Translations under genes and position numbers: made by a program
Shown: piece after piece, positions 16,970 through 24,554 of the stretch
How the letters are laid out: every line of letters starts with the position of its first letter
Position numbering within the stretch: position 1 is the first letter of the stretch
DNA from: Rossellomorea aquimaris
GTDB lineage: Bacteria > Bacillota > Bacilli > Bacillales > Bacillaceae_B
Direction: 5' to 3'
DNA: 64,000 nt
NCBI RefSeq assembly: GCF_020171925.1
Contig: NZ_JAIVAR010000002.1
Location: forward strand, 682,001-746,000
The notes under the pieces: model-generated
What the model was told of the DNA's origin: nothing
Databases searched by the model: none
The model's input: only the letters and a program-made list of their open reading frames with translations

Positions 16970-17206
16970 ATGACACTTGAACCAAAGAAACTGGATGTCA
17001 CAGAGCGTGTGACAGGTAAGTTGAAAAACGGGGAGCTGGAGTTATACCTCGATAACCAGCCAATCGGCAGGATGACTGTGCCCCTTGAAGGAATCTCCAT
17101 GGAACCTAATTTTGAAGCAAATGAAAATAAAATTTACCAGCACTACACGTCGACGGAAGGATCCGAAGCGCGATATACGGACTGTGACGAAGGCGGCTGG
17201 TGTTAA
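16970..17206 (+). CDS. yusG: YusG family protein (DUF2553)
   Basis: Protein of 78 residues and unknown function. Start choice: AAAGGAAGG abuts the ATG at 16961, while the ATG at 16970 has normal spacing and begins MTLEPKKLDVTERV. The family is recognised by the C-terminal block ARYTDCDEGGWC, with an invariant DCDEGGWC end, and by NKIYQHY in the middle. It has no signal peptide or helix for the membrane. It lies between gcvH and yusF as in B. subtilis and ends at its own terminator. Confidence 0.88.
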   Translation: MTLEPKKLDVTERVTGKLKNGELELYLDNQPIGRMTVPLEGISMEPNFEANENKIYQHYTSTEGSEARYTDCDEGGWC

Positions 17207-17216
17207 TTCACGTGTT

Positions 17217-17247
17217 AAAAAGGGTGCCATCGATCTGGCACCCTTTT
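17217..17247 (+). terminator. Terminator after yusG
   Basis: AAAAGGGTGCCA pairs with TGGCACCCTTTT, ending in a T-rich tail. Confidence 0.85.
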
Positions 17248-17447
17248 GTCTATTCCTGACAGTCAAAGAGAAGAAGTATACGGGATGAAATACGGAATCA
17301 TGAAGGAACATCCACAATGATGGAGACAGGACCTTTCTCTTTCTATTTTCGTAAAAAAATGAGAAGATATAGGCAAGTAGTGGACATCATCTCTATATAA
17401 TTGAATATACTATCCTAATCTTATTTTCGAAAGATAAGGTGATGACA

Positions 17448-17810
17448 ATGTATGAAATTGGTGATGAAAAGGTAATTATTGTTGAAGGTACAACGGATAA
17501 ACGGAAAGTCGAAGGGATCATCAAAGAACCAATCGAAATCATCTGTACGAATGGAACCATCAGCATTACAAAGATGGACGAACTGATTGATTCACTGGAA
17601 CAAAGGGATGTTTATATACTGGTGGATGCCGATCATGCAGGTGAGAAGCTTCGGAAACAGTTCAAACGGGAATTTCCAGAGGCTGAGCACTTATATATCG
17701 ACCGGATGTATAAGGAAGTGGCGTCTGCACCGGAATATCACCTGGCCTCGGTTCTGATCGGTGCCAATATCGATGTGCACACGGAATACTTGGAAAAAAG
17801 GATGAGTTAA
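17448..17810 (+). CDS. yusF: Toprim domain protein YusF
   Basis: A 120-residue protein consisting of a single Toprim fold. The glutamate of the first motif is in VIIVEGTTDKRK and the DxD-type motif is in YILVDADHAGEKL, the metal-binding pair shared with primases, topoisomerases and the M5-type nucleases. Its role is unknown. ATG at 17448 is chosen because AAGGTGAT lies just upstream. It is the first gene of a two-gene unit with yusE, which starts two bases after its stop codon. Confidence 0.88.
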   Translation: MYEIGDEKVIIVEGTTDKRKVEGIIKEPIEIICTNGTISITKMDELIDSLEQRDVYILVDADHAGEKLRKQFKREFPEAEHLYIDRMYKEVASAPEYHLASVLIGANIDVHTEYLEKRMS

Positions 17811-17812
17811 CG

Positions 17813-18136
17813 TTGAATGAGGTAAGTAGTGCAAGAGAGCTAGTTGATTCAATCAATAGCCATGAACATACAGCTGTATATCTTTATACCCCAATGTGTG
17901 GGACATGCCAGGTGGCGGGAAAGATGATTGAAGTCGTTCAAAGGTTACCCCAGACCTTCCATTTCGAAAAAGTGAATTTGAATTACTTACCAGAGTTTGC
18001 GGAAAGTCAGGAAATCGAAAGTGTACCATGTTTATTGCTCTATAAAAACGCAGAGGAGCTGGAAAGGGTATATGCCTTCCAGTCGGTTCCTTATTTATAC
18101 GAATTGCTGAAAAAAACAGAGGCCTTTAGCGAATAA
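17813..18136 (+). CDS. yusE: Thioredoxin-like protein YusE
   Basis: Thioredoxin-fold protein of 107 residues with active-site C29-G-T-C32 in LYTPMCGTCQVAGKM and the cis-proline in SVPCLLLY. It probably acts as a cytoplasmic thiol reductant or disulfide isomerase. The TTG start follows AAAAAAGGATGAG and is coupled to yusF. Its last six bases plus the stop codon (AGCGAATAA) are duplicated at 19735, showing that a mobile element inserted exactly at the gene end and left the protein intact. Confidence 0.92.
   Translation: MNEVSSARELVDSINSHEHTAVYLYTPMCGTCQVAGKMIEVVQRLPQTFHFEKVNLNYLPEFAESQEIESVPCLLLYKNAEELERVYAFQSVPYLYELLKKTEAFSE
18128..18136. repeat. Left target-site duplication AGCGAATAA
   Basis: This nine-base direct repeat, which includes the yusE stop codon, is repeated exactly at 19735-19743 on the far side of the inserted element. 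Confidence 0.85.
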
Positions 18137-18184
18137 TAACGGGTTCAGTTTTGGAGTACAAACATTGAAAAAGTAATAAAAAGG

Positions 18185-18221
18185 GAGTACCAATTCGCAT
18201 ATGAATTGGCACTCTTCTTTT
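18185..18221 (+). terminator. Terminator inside the left end of the element
   Basis: GAGTACCAATTC pairs with GAATTGGCACTC (one mismatch), followed by a T-rich run. It now ends the yusF-yusE transcript. Confidence 0.7.
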
Positions 18222-18250
18222 TGTTGGTATTAAAGGGTTTATAGTAATAT

Positions 18251-18330
18251 AACACGCCAATTCACAACGTAATTCGCACCCTAATTCACAACAGTCTGAT
18301 GGCTAACATACTCCTGCGAATTGGCGTGTT
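18251..18330. repeat. 13-bp inverted repeat enclosing 12-nt direct repeats
   Basis: AACACGCCAATTC at 18251 is the exact inverse of GAATTGGCGTGTT at 18318. Within and beside the left arm three related words (AATTCACAACGT, AATTCGCACCCT, AATTCACAACAG) follow each other at 12-base steps. Confidence 0.75.
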
Positions 18331-18412
18331 AAAACGTATGCTAATACGCGTGTGGAATAGCGGGAAAAAAATACCTATTTGCGTCTCGTTGTTGCCGAAA
18401 AAACAATATGCA

Positions 18413-18453
18413 ATAAAAAAAACAGAAAAGACCGATTAAGAAATCGGTCTTTT
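18413..18453 (-). terminator. Terminator of the 145-residue secreted protein gene
   Basis: On the minus strand AAAAGACCGATT pairs with AATCGGTCTTTT, followed by a run of T residues. Confidence 0.85.
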
Positions 18454-18510
18454 CATTCTATATTGCCTTATTCAATTAAAGCCCCCTTTAATGGAACAAA
18501 GTTCTTCAGT

Positions 18511-18948
18511 TTAATGATACCTAAACCAAACGATCCAGCCTTTTTCCTTATCTTTTGCTACGAATAGCTGTCCTTGACTAGCACTTGCTCCTTTTGCTTG
18601 AGGAAAGTCTAAACGCACTAACCAAGACTTATTGGTAACTTTCTCACCACAAAAATTCTTTGCCATACCTAAGTAATTTTCTTCCTCTTCATTCCCGCCC
18701 ACTTTTGAAAAAGGAATTGCAGAAAGAACCCTCCATTCTTTGTAGATGTCGGGATAGTCTCCTACCTCATATGTTTGAGGTATTAGCGTTCTTAATGAAT
18801 TAATAACTTCTTCTTTATCCTTATGTGATACTTCTTTTAGTTGCTTCACTTCTGGGCACTCTTTTGGCTGTGCATATACCAATCCGTTAATTGAAGAATA
18901 AATAATTGTGAGAATAATTATACTAATTATCTTCTTCATTAATATCAC
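18511..18948 (-). CDS. Secreted hypothetical protein, cargo of the mobile element
   Basis: Unrecognised protein of 145 residues, about 142 from the second ATG (MKKIISIIILTII). It has a clear Sec signal peptide ending at VYA-QP, near residue 27, and no lipobox. The mature part is lysine- and glutamate-rich and holds two cysteines (PKECPEV and KNFCGEK) that could form a disulfide. The C-terminal half (SWLVRLDFP through GWIVWFRYH) has alternating beta-strand character. It is read leftward with a similar secreted gene upstream, both inside the inverted-repeat element. Codon use is more AT-rich than neighbouring genes. No function is proposed. Confidence 0.75.
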   Translation of the reverse strand: MILMKKIISIIILTIIYSSINGLVYAQPKECPEVKQLKEVSHKDKEEVINSLRTLIPQTYEVGDYPDIYKEWRVLSAIPFSKVGGNEEEENYLGMAKNFCGEKVTNKSWLVRLDFPQAKGASASQGQLFVAKDKEKGWIVWFRYH

Positions 18949-19056
18949 CTCATTTTAGCTTCCTATAAAACAAGGTGATTTATTCCGTTAACTTGTTCCT
19001 TTACTTTAACGAAGGGCGGAGGCTGCTGCTTGTTTAGCAAACGCCCCTATAATCGA

Positions 19057-19455
19057 TTAATAACGAACCTTCCTACATTGTAAAATGCTCTCTTTTTTAG
19101 AGATGTTTTCTTCAATAGATACCTTGTAAATTCTAACACCTTCTTCAGGTGTATCGGTTAAAGTAATATGTACTCGATCATATAGAATATCTCCGTGATG
19201 GGCACTATAATTTAAAGCAGTTGCACGAACGATATGTCTTCTTTTATCGCCATTAATTCTTTCAATAACAACTCTTGGACACATAATAAAATCTGAATAC
19301 ATTTTATCTAAATATGGATAGTATCTGGAATACAAAGTTTCTTCAAGTAATTCTTCCTTACCTGCTCCATCAATTTTTTGGTTCTTATTAGCTATTACAT
19401 TTGTATACAAAGAAAATTGAGCGGTAATCATCAGAATTATTATTAACCTCTTCAA
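19057..19455 (-). CDS. Secreted hypothetical protein, possibly DUF3888-like, cargo of the mobile element
   Basis: Protein of 132 residues with a short signal peptide (MKRLIIILMITAQFSLYTNVIA) and a mature domain starting near residue 23. The block EELLEETLYSRYYPYLDKMYSDF followed by a strand-rich region HIVRATALNYSAHHGDILYDRVHITLTD resembles the DUF3888 family of exported Bacillus proteins; this is a tentative reading. It is the first of two leftward cargo genes in the inverted-repeat element. The ATG follows AAAAATTTGAAGAGG-type sequence. Function is unknown. Confidence 0.65.
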   Translation of the reverse strand: MKRLIIILMITAQFSLYTNVIANKNQKIDGAGKEELLEETLYSRYYPYLDKMYSDFIMCPRVVIERINGDKRRHIVRATALNYSAHHGDILYDRVHITLTDTPEEGVRIYKVSIEENISKKESILQCRKVRY

Positions 19456-19608
19456 ATTTTTTCACCTCAAGTGATAATGTTTGAAGGTATTTTCTCCAGT
19501 ATTTCTAACCAAATACATATTCAATTAAACTGCCCTTTAATTGAATAATTCCTTTATCTATATATTAACATAAAATCCCATAAAACCTTTGGAAAACCCT
19601 ATATGAAA

Positions 19609-19646
19609 TAAAAAACGCACAGTAAACCAATCACTGTGCGTTTTTT
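19609..19646. terminator. Perfect symmetric terminator hairpin in the right end of the element
   Basis: AAAAAACGCACAGT pairs with ACTGTGCGTTTTTT, with runs on both sides, so it insulates the element from transcription in either direction. Confidence 0.8.
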
Positions 19647-19734
19647 AATGTGAATTTAGTGAGAATTATATAGTTAATCGGGTAACGAAAAGTGTTGCCA
19701 TTTTACATTTTGTACTCCAAAACCGAACCCGTTA

Positions 19735-19743
19735 AGCGAATAA
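19735..19743. repeat. Right target-site duplication AGCGAATAA
   Basis: This is an exact copy of the nine bases at 18128-18136 and directly adjoins the right terminal inverted repeat. The bases after it (GGGTCTTTTTTT) are probably the original downstream flank of yusE. Confidence 0.85.
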
Positions 19744-19999
19744 GGGTCTTTTTTTATTGCAATTCCCTAGGATGTTCATCGGGAATTCCAAATATAAGGT
19801 GATAAACTTTCTACAAACAAGGACATATTTCTCGGGAAATGAAAGCAGAAAAAAGTCGATATTTATCTTCTGGAAACCGATTACCATATCATTCGACATA
19901 AGTCTGAATCTGTCTCGAAATAATGTCGATAGAGAATAAAAGGATAAAATACCTATAAGTGGAATTTAGTATATATAGAAGATTCGGGGAGGGTATTTT

Positions 20000-20353
20000 A
20001 TGAAAATGTTATTCGAGAAATTCATTGAGCGGTGCCACACAAAGTACCATCTGCAGTCGTTATTTCCGTCCGAACCTTTCATTCTTCAGGTCGTGTGTAA
20101 CGGGGAGACCTACACGATTTCCCTTTCAGTCAATGGATGCATGATCGAGAACGTAGATTGCCTAGCTCAGCCCGAATTCATCATAGAAGGATCCGAGGAG
20201 GAAATCACCAGTCTTGTCAGGGGAGAGGATCTCTTATCGAGGAAGATTGACTCTGGACAGTTGTCAGTTAAGGGAGGCTATCGCCCATTATTATTTGTCG
20301 AGTCGGTGCTATGGCTGACAAGGCAGGCAACGAAGGAACCAGTGGAATTATAA
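20000..20353 (+). CDS. yusD: SCP2 sterol-binding domain protein YusD
   Basis: Single-domain protein of 117 residues with the fold of SCP2-type lipid carriers: paired strands FILQVVCNGETYTISLSVNGC and a late GQLSVKGGYRPLLFVESVLWL hydrophobic helix that would line a lipid pocket. Its ligand is unknown. A strong ribosome site (GGGGAGGG) precedes ATG. Its position upstream of metNPQ and downstream of yusE matches B. subtilis, apart from the mobile element inserted between. The 256 bases between the element and this gene hold no other gene I can see. Confidence 0.82.
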   Translation: MKMLFEKFIERCHTKYHLQSLFPSEPFILQVVCNGETYTISLSVNGCMIENVDCLAQPEFIIEGSEEEITSLVRGEDLLSRKIDSGQLSVKGGYRPLLFVESVLWLTRQATKEPVEL

Positions 20354-20375
20354 CAAAACTTTTTCAAAAAAGTAA

Positions 20376-20404
20376 TTGACACTCCATATCTGCGGTGATA
20401 GAAT
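20376..20404 (+). promoter_or_regulatory. Promoter of metNPQ
   Basis: A consensus -35 TTGACA and a -10 TAGAAT are separated by 17 bases, about 50 bases upstream of the S-box aptamer. Confidence 0.85.
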
Positions 20405-20459
20405 CACATCTGTAGCAAATTTTCTGAGATTTTTAAATCATAAATTAAATAGATGACTT

Positions 20460-20620
20460 ACTCTTATTAAGAGAGGTGGAGGGACGTGCCCTATGAAGCC
20501 CGGCAACCGTCAATGCAAATTGAAATGGTGCCAATTCACTCAAAGCGTATGCTTTGAAAGATAAGAGGAAGGATAGTCTTCCGATTATGCCTTTCTGCTT
20601 ATCTGCGGAAAGGCTTTTTT
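20460..20620 (+). promoter_or_regulatory. SAM-I riboswitch (S-box) with terminator
   Basis: The conserved S-box core is present in order: CTCTTATTAAGAGAGGTGGA, GGGACGTGCCCTATGAAGCC, CGGCAACC, and a closing GATAAGAGGAAGGA. It is followed at 20589-20613 by the hairpin GCCTTTCTGC / GCGGAAAGGC and six T residues. Binding of S-adenosylmethionine stabilises the terminator, so the methionine importer is made only when SAM is low. Confidence 0.96.
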
Positions 20621-20725
20621 GTATTTTCGGGAAATGTTCTTCCCCTTCAGGAAAGAGCGAAGTCAATCTTTAATCCTCATTAAAACGATCGTTTTACTAC
20701 ACAGAGAAAGAAGGTGGCTGACAAC

Positions 20726-21766
20726 ATGATAACGATCTCAGATGTAAAGAAAATCTATCAATCAAAGCGAGGTCCGATTGCCGCCGTTGATGGGGTAGAT
20801 CTTACCATCAAGGAACGCGAAATTTTCGGGGTCATCGGCTATAGTGGTGCAGGGAAGAGTACGTTGATCCGGATGCTGAACGGACTGGAAGTTCCCACGG
20901 AAGGAACCGTCGACGTGAATGGACAGCTTGTTTCAAGCATCAAAGGTAAGAAGCTGCGCGAAGCACGACAATCAATCGGCATGATCTTTCAGCATTTCAA
21001 TCTGCTCTGGTCACGGACCGTCCTTGAAAATATCCAATTCCCCCTGGAAATAGTGGGGGTTCCGAAGAAAGAAAGGATGAGAAAAGCGAATGAACTGCTT
21101 TCCCTTGTAGGACTGGAGGGAAGGGGGGATTCCTATCCTTCACAATTGAGCGGTGGACAAAAGCAGCGCGTCGGCATTGCGCGTGCACTCGCCAATGATC
21201 CGAGTGTGCTTCTCTGTGACGAGGCTACGTCTGCGCTCGACCCGCAAACAACGGATTCGATCCTGGATTTGCTGGTTGATATCAATAAACGCCTCGGCCT
21301 CACAATCGTCCTGATCACGCATGAAATGCATGTCATCCAGAAAATTTGTCACCGGGTGGCAGTGATGGAAGAGGGTAAAGTCGCCGAGCTGGGGGATGTT
21401 CTTGAAGTGTTCCGCAATCCTCAGCAACAGGTCACAAAGCGATTCGTCAAAGAGGTATCGCAGGAACACGATTCAGAAGAAGCGATGGAGGCACTCCTAA
21501 ACGATTATCCGACAGGCAAGGTACTGAAGTTTACGTTCGTTGGGGAATCGACGGGGCACCCGTTGATTACGTCACTGATCAGGAAGTTCGACCTTGAAGT
21601 GAACATCCTGCAAGGACAGATATCACAAACACAAAAAGGTGCATACGGCACGCTGTTCGTTCATTTAGACGGTGAGGAAACCGTGATCCGTGAGGCCCTC
21701 CAGTATGCAGAAAGTCAGCGTGTGAAGGTGGAGGTGATGGAAGATGATCGAAACGCTATTTCCTAA
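20726..21766 (+). CDS. metN: Methionine ABC transporter ATP-binding protein MetN
   Basis: ATPase of the D/L-methionine importer. It has Walker A GYSGAGKST, signature LSGGQKQR, Walker B VLLCDEATSALDP and the H-loop in LITHEMHV. A C-terminal NIL domain of about 80 residues (LKFTFVGESTGHPLITSLIRKF onward) binds methionine and inhibits transport. The ATG at 20726 (MITISDVKKIYQ) has the best ribosome spacing and aligns with family starts; a GTG four codons earlier overlaps the ribosome site. An S-box riboswitch controls it. Its end overlaps metP by 23 bases. Confidence 0.96.
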   Translation: MITISDVKKIYQSKRGPIAAVDGVDLTIKEREIFGVIGYSGAGKSTLIRMLNGLEVPTEGTVDVNGQLVSSIKGKKLREARQSIGMIFQHFNLLWSRTVLENIQFPLEIVGVPKKERMRKANELLSLVGLEGRGDSYPSQLSGGQKQRVGIARALANDPSVLLCDEATSALDPQTTDSILDLLVDINKRLGLTIVLITHEMHVIQKICHRVAVMEEGKVAELGDVLEVFRNPQQQVTKRFVKEVSQEHDSEEAMEALLNDYPTGKVLKFTFVGESTGHPLITSLIRKFDLEVNILQGQISQTQKGAYGTLFVHLDGEETVIREALQYAESQRVKVEVMEDDRNAIS

Positions 21767-22412
21767 TGTCGATTGGGCAAAGCTGTGGGAAGCCACATTG
21801 GAAACCCTTTACATGACAGGCATGTCGGTTGCAATCACGTTCGTGTTAGGGATCATTCTTGGAATCATTTTATTTTTGACGTCAAAAGAGAATCTATGGG
21901 AAAGCAAGCTCACTTATACAGTGACAAGCTCCGTTGTGAACGTGTTCAGATCCATTCCATTCATCATCCTGATTGTCTTGTTGATCCCATTCACCAAGTT
22001 TCTGCTCGATACCATCCGCGGGGCGAACGCAGCGTTACCGGCATTGATCATCGGAGCAGCGCCTTTTTATGCAAGGATGGTCGAGATTGCCTTGAGGGAA
22101 GTCAATAAAGGTGTCATCGAAGCAGCAAAGGCTATGGGGGCGAAAACGAGTACAATCATCCTGAAAGTACTCCTGCCTGAATCAATGCCGGCATTGATAT
22201 CGGGAATAACGGTCACCGCAATTGCACTTGTCGGCTATACCGCAATGGCGGGAGTGATCGGTGCAGGAGGCCTTGGGAACCTGGCATATCTGGATGGTTT
22301 CCAGCGGAGCCGGGAAGATGTGACGCTGGCAGCGACCATCATGATCCTCGTGGTCGTCTTCCTGATTCAGTTCATAGGTGATTTCTTTACAAAAAAATTG
22401 GACAAACGATAA
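21744..22412 (+). CDS. metP: Methionine ABC transporter permease MetP
   Basis: Membrane subunit of the methionine importer, 222 residues with five helices, typical of MetI/MetP. The cytoplasmic coupling loop reads EAAKAMGAKTSTIILKVLLPESMPALISG, the EAA motif that contacts MetN. It begins inside metN with a 23-base overlap in another frame, which ties its translation to metN. The lipoprotein gene metQ follows after 14 bases. Regulation is by the upstream S-box. Confidence 0.95.
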   Translation: MIETLFPNVDWAKLWEATLETLYMTGMSVAITFVLGIILGIILFLTSKENLWESKLTYTVTSSVVNVFRSIPFIILIVLLIPFTKFLLDTIRGANAALPALIIGAAPFYARMVEIALREVNKGVIEAAKAMGAKTSTIILKVLLPESMPALISGITVTAIALVGYTAMAGVIGAGGLGNLAYLDGFQRSREDVTLAATIMILVVVFLIQFIGDFFTKKLDKR

Positions 22413-22426
22413 AAGGAGAGAACAAC

Positions 22427-23248
22427 ATGAAAAAATGGTTAGTAGGAGCAGTAGCAGCAGCAAGTATTTTCGGATTGGCCGCTTGTGGAAACGATTCAGG
22501 AGCGGGAAGCGATGAAAAGGAATTGGTTGTCGGTGCATCGAATGTACCTCACGCTGAAATCCTTGAACAAGTGAAACCGATCCTTGAAGAAAAGGGGATC
22601 GACTTAAAGATTGAAACGTATCAAGATTATATCCTTCCAAACAAGGATCTGGATAACGGCGACATCGATGCGAACTATTTCCAAACGATTCCTTATATGG
22701 ACCTTCAAATGAAGGAAAATGAGTATGATTTCGTCAATGCGGGCGGCATCCATATCGAGCCGATCGGTGTTTATTCCAAGAAATATAAATCCCTTGAGGA
22801 TCTTCCGGAAGGTGCGACCATCTTGATGAGTAACTCTGTTTCCGACCATGGCCGTATCCTCAGCCTATTGGAGAAGAAAGGCCTCATCACGTTGAAAGAT
22901 GGTGTCAAAAATACACAGGCACAGATTGAAGATATTAAAGAAAATCCAAGAAACCTGAAGTTTGACTATGAGTATGAAGCGGGCATGCTTCCACAAATGT
23001 ATGAAAATGAAGAAGGGGACGCTGTGGTGATCAACTCCAACTATGCGATTGATGCCGGGCTGAAACCTCTTGAAGATTCAATCGCAATCGAAGATACTGA
23101 TTCTCCTTACGTGAATGTAATCACGGTCAATAAAGGTGATGAAAACAAAGAAGAAGTGAAAGAACTGGTGAAAGCTTTACGTTCAAAGGAAATCCAGGAC
23201 TTCATCAATGAAGAATGGGACGGAGCAGTGGTTCCTGTTTCAGAATAA
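22427..23248 (+). CDS. metQ: Methionine-binding lipoprotein MetQ
   Basis: Surface-anchored substrate-binding protein of the methionine importer, NlpA/MetQ family, 273 residues. The signal peptide ends in the lipobox LAAC, with the lipidated cysteine near residue 20. The mature domain starts KELVVGASNVPHAEILEQVKPILEEKGI, the family signature, and later has DANYFQTIPYMD and YAIDAGLKP. It is the last gene of the metNPQ operon; a hairpin terminator follows. Confidence 0.95.
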   Translation: MKKWLVGAVAAASIFGLAACGNDSGAGSDEKELVVGASNVPHAEILEQVKPILEEKGIDLKIETYQDYILPNKDLDNGDIDANYFQTIPYMDLQMKENEYDFVNAGGIHIEPIGVYSKKYKSLEDLPEGATILMSNSVSDHGRILSLLEKKGLITLKDGVKNTQAQIEDIKENPRNLKFDYEYEAGMLPQMYENEEGDAVVINSNYAIDAGLKPLEDSIAIEDTDSPYVNVITVNKGDENKEEVKELVKALRSKEIQDFINEEWDGAVVPVSE

Positions 23249-23256
23249 TCGTAAAC

Positions 23257-23290
23257 GAAGAAACCCGATGCTGCAATCGGGTTTCTTTTG
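23257..23290 (+). terminator. Terminator of metNPQ
   Basis: GAAACCCGAT pairs with ATCGGGTTTC around a short loop, followed by TTTTG. Confidence 0.87.
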
Positions 23291-23372
23291 CGTTTAAATT
23301 CCGGACATAAACCATTGCCTATTGGCTCATACTATTTTCGATGAATCTAAATCGAAAATGGAGTTGAACAGG

Positions 23373-23738
23373 ATGCAAATGGAACCAAGAAACATGACCG
23401 AAGCGGCACTTCATGATTATAAGATGGGTCTGGGGATTTTCACCGAGAAAATGCCTGAACTTGCACAACACTATAATACATTCACAGAGCACTGTTTCAG
23501 GGAAGGAGTCCTTTCTAAAAAAGATAAACAGCTCATCGCCCTTGGAATCAGTCTCTATTCCCAAGATGAATATTGCATCATCTACCATACAAAAGGGTGC
23601 CTGGATGAAGGATGCTCGGAACAGGAAATCCTCGAAGCCATCGGTGTAACCGCGGCATTCGGCGGAGGGGCAGCCATGAGCCAGGCCGTCACACTGGTCC
23701 AGCAATCGGTACAGGAACTCAGTCAACTGAAGCAATAA
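23373..23738 (+). CDS. yurZ: Carboxymuconolactone decarboxylase-like protein YurZ
   Basis: AhpD/CMD-fold helical protein of about 121 residues from the ATG at 23373, which has GGAG at good spacing; earlier in-frame TTG and ATG starts add unconserved residues. The core HYNTFTEHCFREGVLSKKDKQLIALGISLYSQDEYCIIYHTKGCLDEG contains the C-x3-H-like thiol region (CIIYHTKGC) of the AhpD group, suggesting a peroxidase-like redox role. The function of YurZ is not established. Position upstream of suf matches B. subtilis. A strong terminator follows. Confidence 0.85.
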   Translation: MQMEPRNMTEAALHDYKMGLGIFTEKMPELAQHYNTFTEHCFREGVLSKKDKQLIALGISLYSQDEYCIIYHTKGCLDEGCSEQEILEAIGVTAAFGGGAAMSQAVTLVQQSVQELSQLKQ

Positions 23739-23742
23739 AGTG

Positions 23743-23778
23743 AAAACGGAAGGGGCATGTCACGCCCCTTCCGTTTTT
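23743..23778 (+). terminator. Terminator after yurZ
   Basis: AAAACGGAAGGGGC pairs perfectly with GCCCCTTCCGTTTT. Confidence 0.93.
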
Positions 23779-23981
23779 CAGTTCATTTCAGGGAGGTTCA
23801 CGATCGCCCGCGGGTAGCAGAGTGTGAATGAACCATCAAATCTTTATACAATTCTTTGGATAATTACTAACTTACCTATTATTTGCAAGTATAATGCCGG
23901 AATTTTGTGAAAACTTAACATTACCCCTCTGCGGAAATCTTCTGCCATCTTTTTTTCATTAAAAATGAAGGAATTCAGGTT

Positions 23982-24010
23982 TTGTCACCTGAACGAGGGG
24001 GTAGTATAGT
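23982..24010 (+). promoter_or_regulatory. Promoter of the small ATT-start gene
   Basis: A -35 TTGTCA and a -10 TATAGT are exactly 17 bases apart, 36 bases before the ATT codon of the small reading frame. Confidence 0.72.
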
Positions 24011-24045
24011 TATAAATGAAATGAAAAAATGGAAAGGAATGATTC

Positions 24046-24243
24046 ATTATCGACTCTCTTGAGGGTTTGACGTACACAAGTGAAATGGAAAAAGCGATGC
24101 ATAGTGCCCATGGAATCGGATACGAGGTGTACAAACGAAAGCATGACGTAAGGATGCAAGTAGAAAAACAAAGAGAGCAGGATTATAAAGAAAGCCGAAG
24201 AATGATTGCGGCACTTGATAGGAAAGTGCATGCTAATATATAA
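24046..24243 (+). CDS. Small hypothetical protein, probable ATT start
   Basis: Reading frame of 65 codons that I infer from context. It has its own promoter, a ribosome site (GGAAAGGAA) seven bases before the ATT, and a tight terminator after its stop. The product would read (M)IDSLEGLTYTSEMEKAMHS and continue with a charged helical segment rich in K, R, E and Q to the end (RKVHANI). No ATG, GTG or TTG lies near the ribosome site in this frame: the first TTG is 9 codons in and the first ATG 15 codons in, each poorly preceded. No family was recognised. An unusual start codon, or a shorter protein, must be considered. Confidence 0.55.
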   Translation: MIDSLEGLTYTSEMEKAMHSAHGIGYEVYKRKHDVRMQVEKQREQDYKESRRMIAALDRKVHANI

Positions 24244-24256
24244 TAAGGGTAAAGAG

Positions 24257-24287
24257 AAACCAGTGTTGACGAAACACTGGTTTTTTT
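24257..24287 (+). terminator. Terminator after the small ATT-start gene
   Basis: AAACCAGTGTT pairs with AACACTGGTTT and a T-run follows, eight bases after the stop region. Confidence 0.88.
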
Positions 24288-24447
24288 CATGAACAGGACA
24301 AATGGACAAGCAATTTCTTCCTATTTATATAGCCGGAAGCAAGGATTGGCTCCTACAATGGAGGACACTACATTTTTCTCCTGATTTCAGCAAACAATAG
24401 AGGGGTATTTACATGTCAGGAACGCATGGAAGCTGGTTCTGAAAAAG

Positions 24448-24476
24448 TTGATAATACCTTTTATTTGTTATAAGAT
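24448..24476 (+). promoter_or_regulatory. Promoter of the suf operon
   Basis: A -35 TTGATA and a -10 TAAGAT are 17 bases apart, about 80 bases before sufC. The rest of this 310-base gap shows no gene. Confidence 0.6.
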
Positions 24477-24554
24477 TGTAATGATAATAAATTGAGAATG
24501 ATCAAAGGAAGCTATTCCTACATTCATTTTATAAAGTCACGGAGGTATATACAC

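Larger units (their letters stand above)
18137..19734. mobile_element. 1.6-kb non-autonomous mobile element with terminal inverted repeats
   Basis: The segment is bounded by 26-bp inverted repeats, 18137-18162 (TAACGGGTTC through GTACAAA) and 19709-19734, which differ at one position. It is flanked by identical 9-bp direct repeats AGCGAATAA, the expected product of a staggered-cut insertion. Inside are two leftward genes for small secreted proteins, three hairpin terminators and a 13-bp inverted repeat, but no transposase or recombinase. It is more AT-rich than its surroundings, and B. subtilis order resumes with yusD after it. Mobilisation in trans by a related full-length element is inferred. 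Confidence 0.82.

Noticed and set aside
23785-23825. Another copy of the multi-palindromic repeat after yurZ
   Set aside because: Only about 15 bases (GATCGCCCGCGGGTAGC) resemble the element, which is too short to separate from chance.
24477-24510. Fur- or PerR-like box (TGATAATAAATTGAGAATGA) before sufC
   Set aside because: Only one half of the inverted motif is good; the other half has too many mismatches to call.
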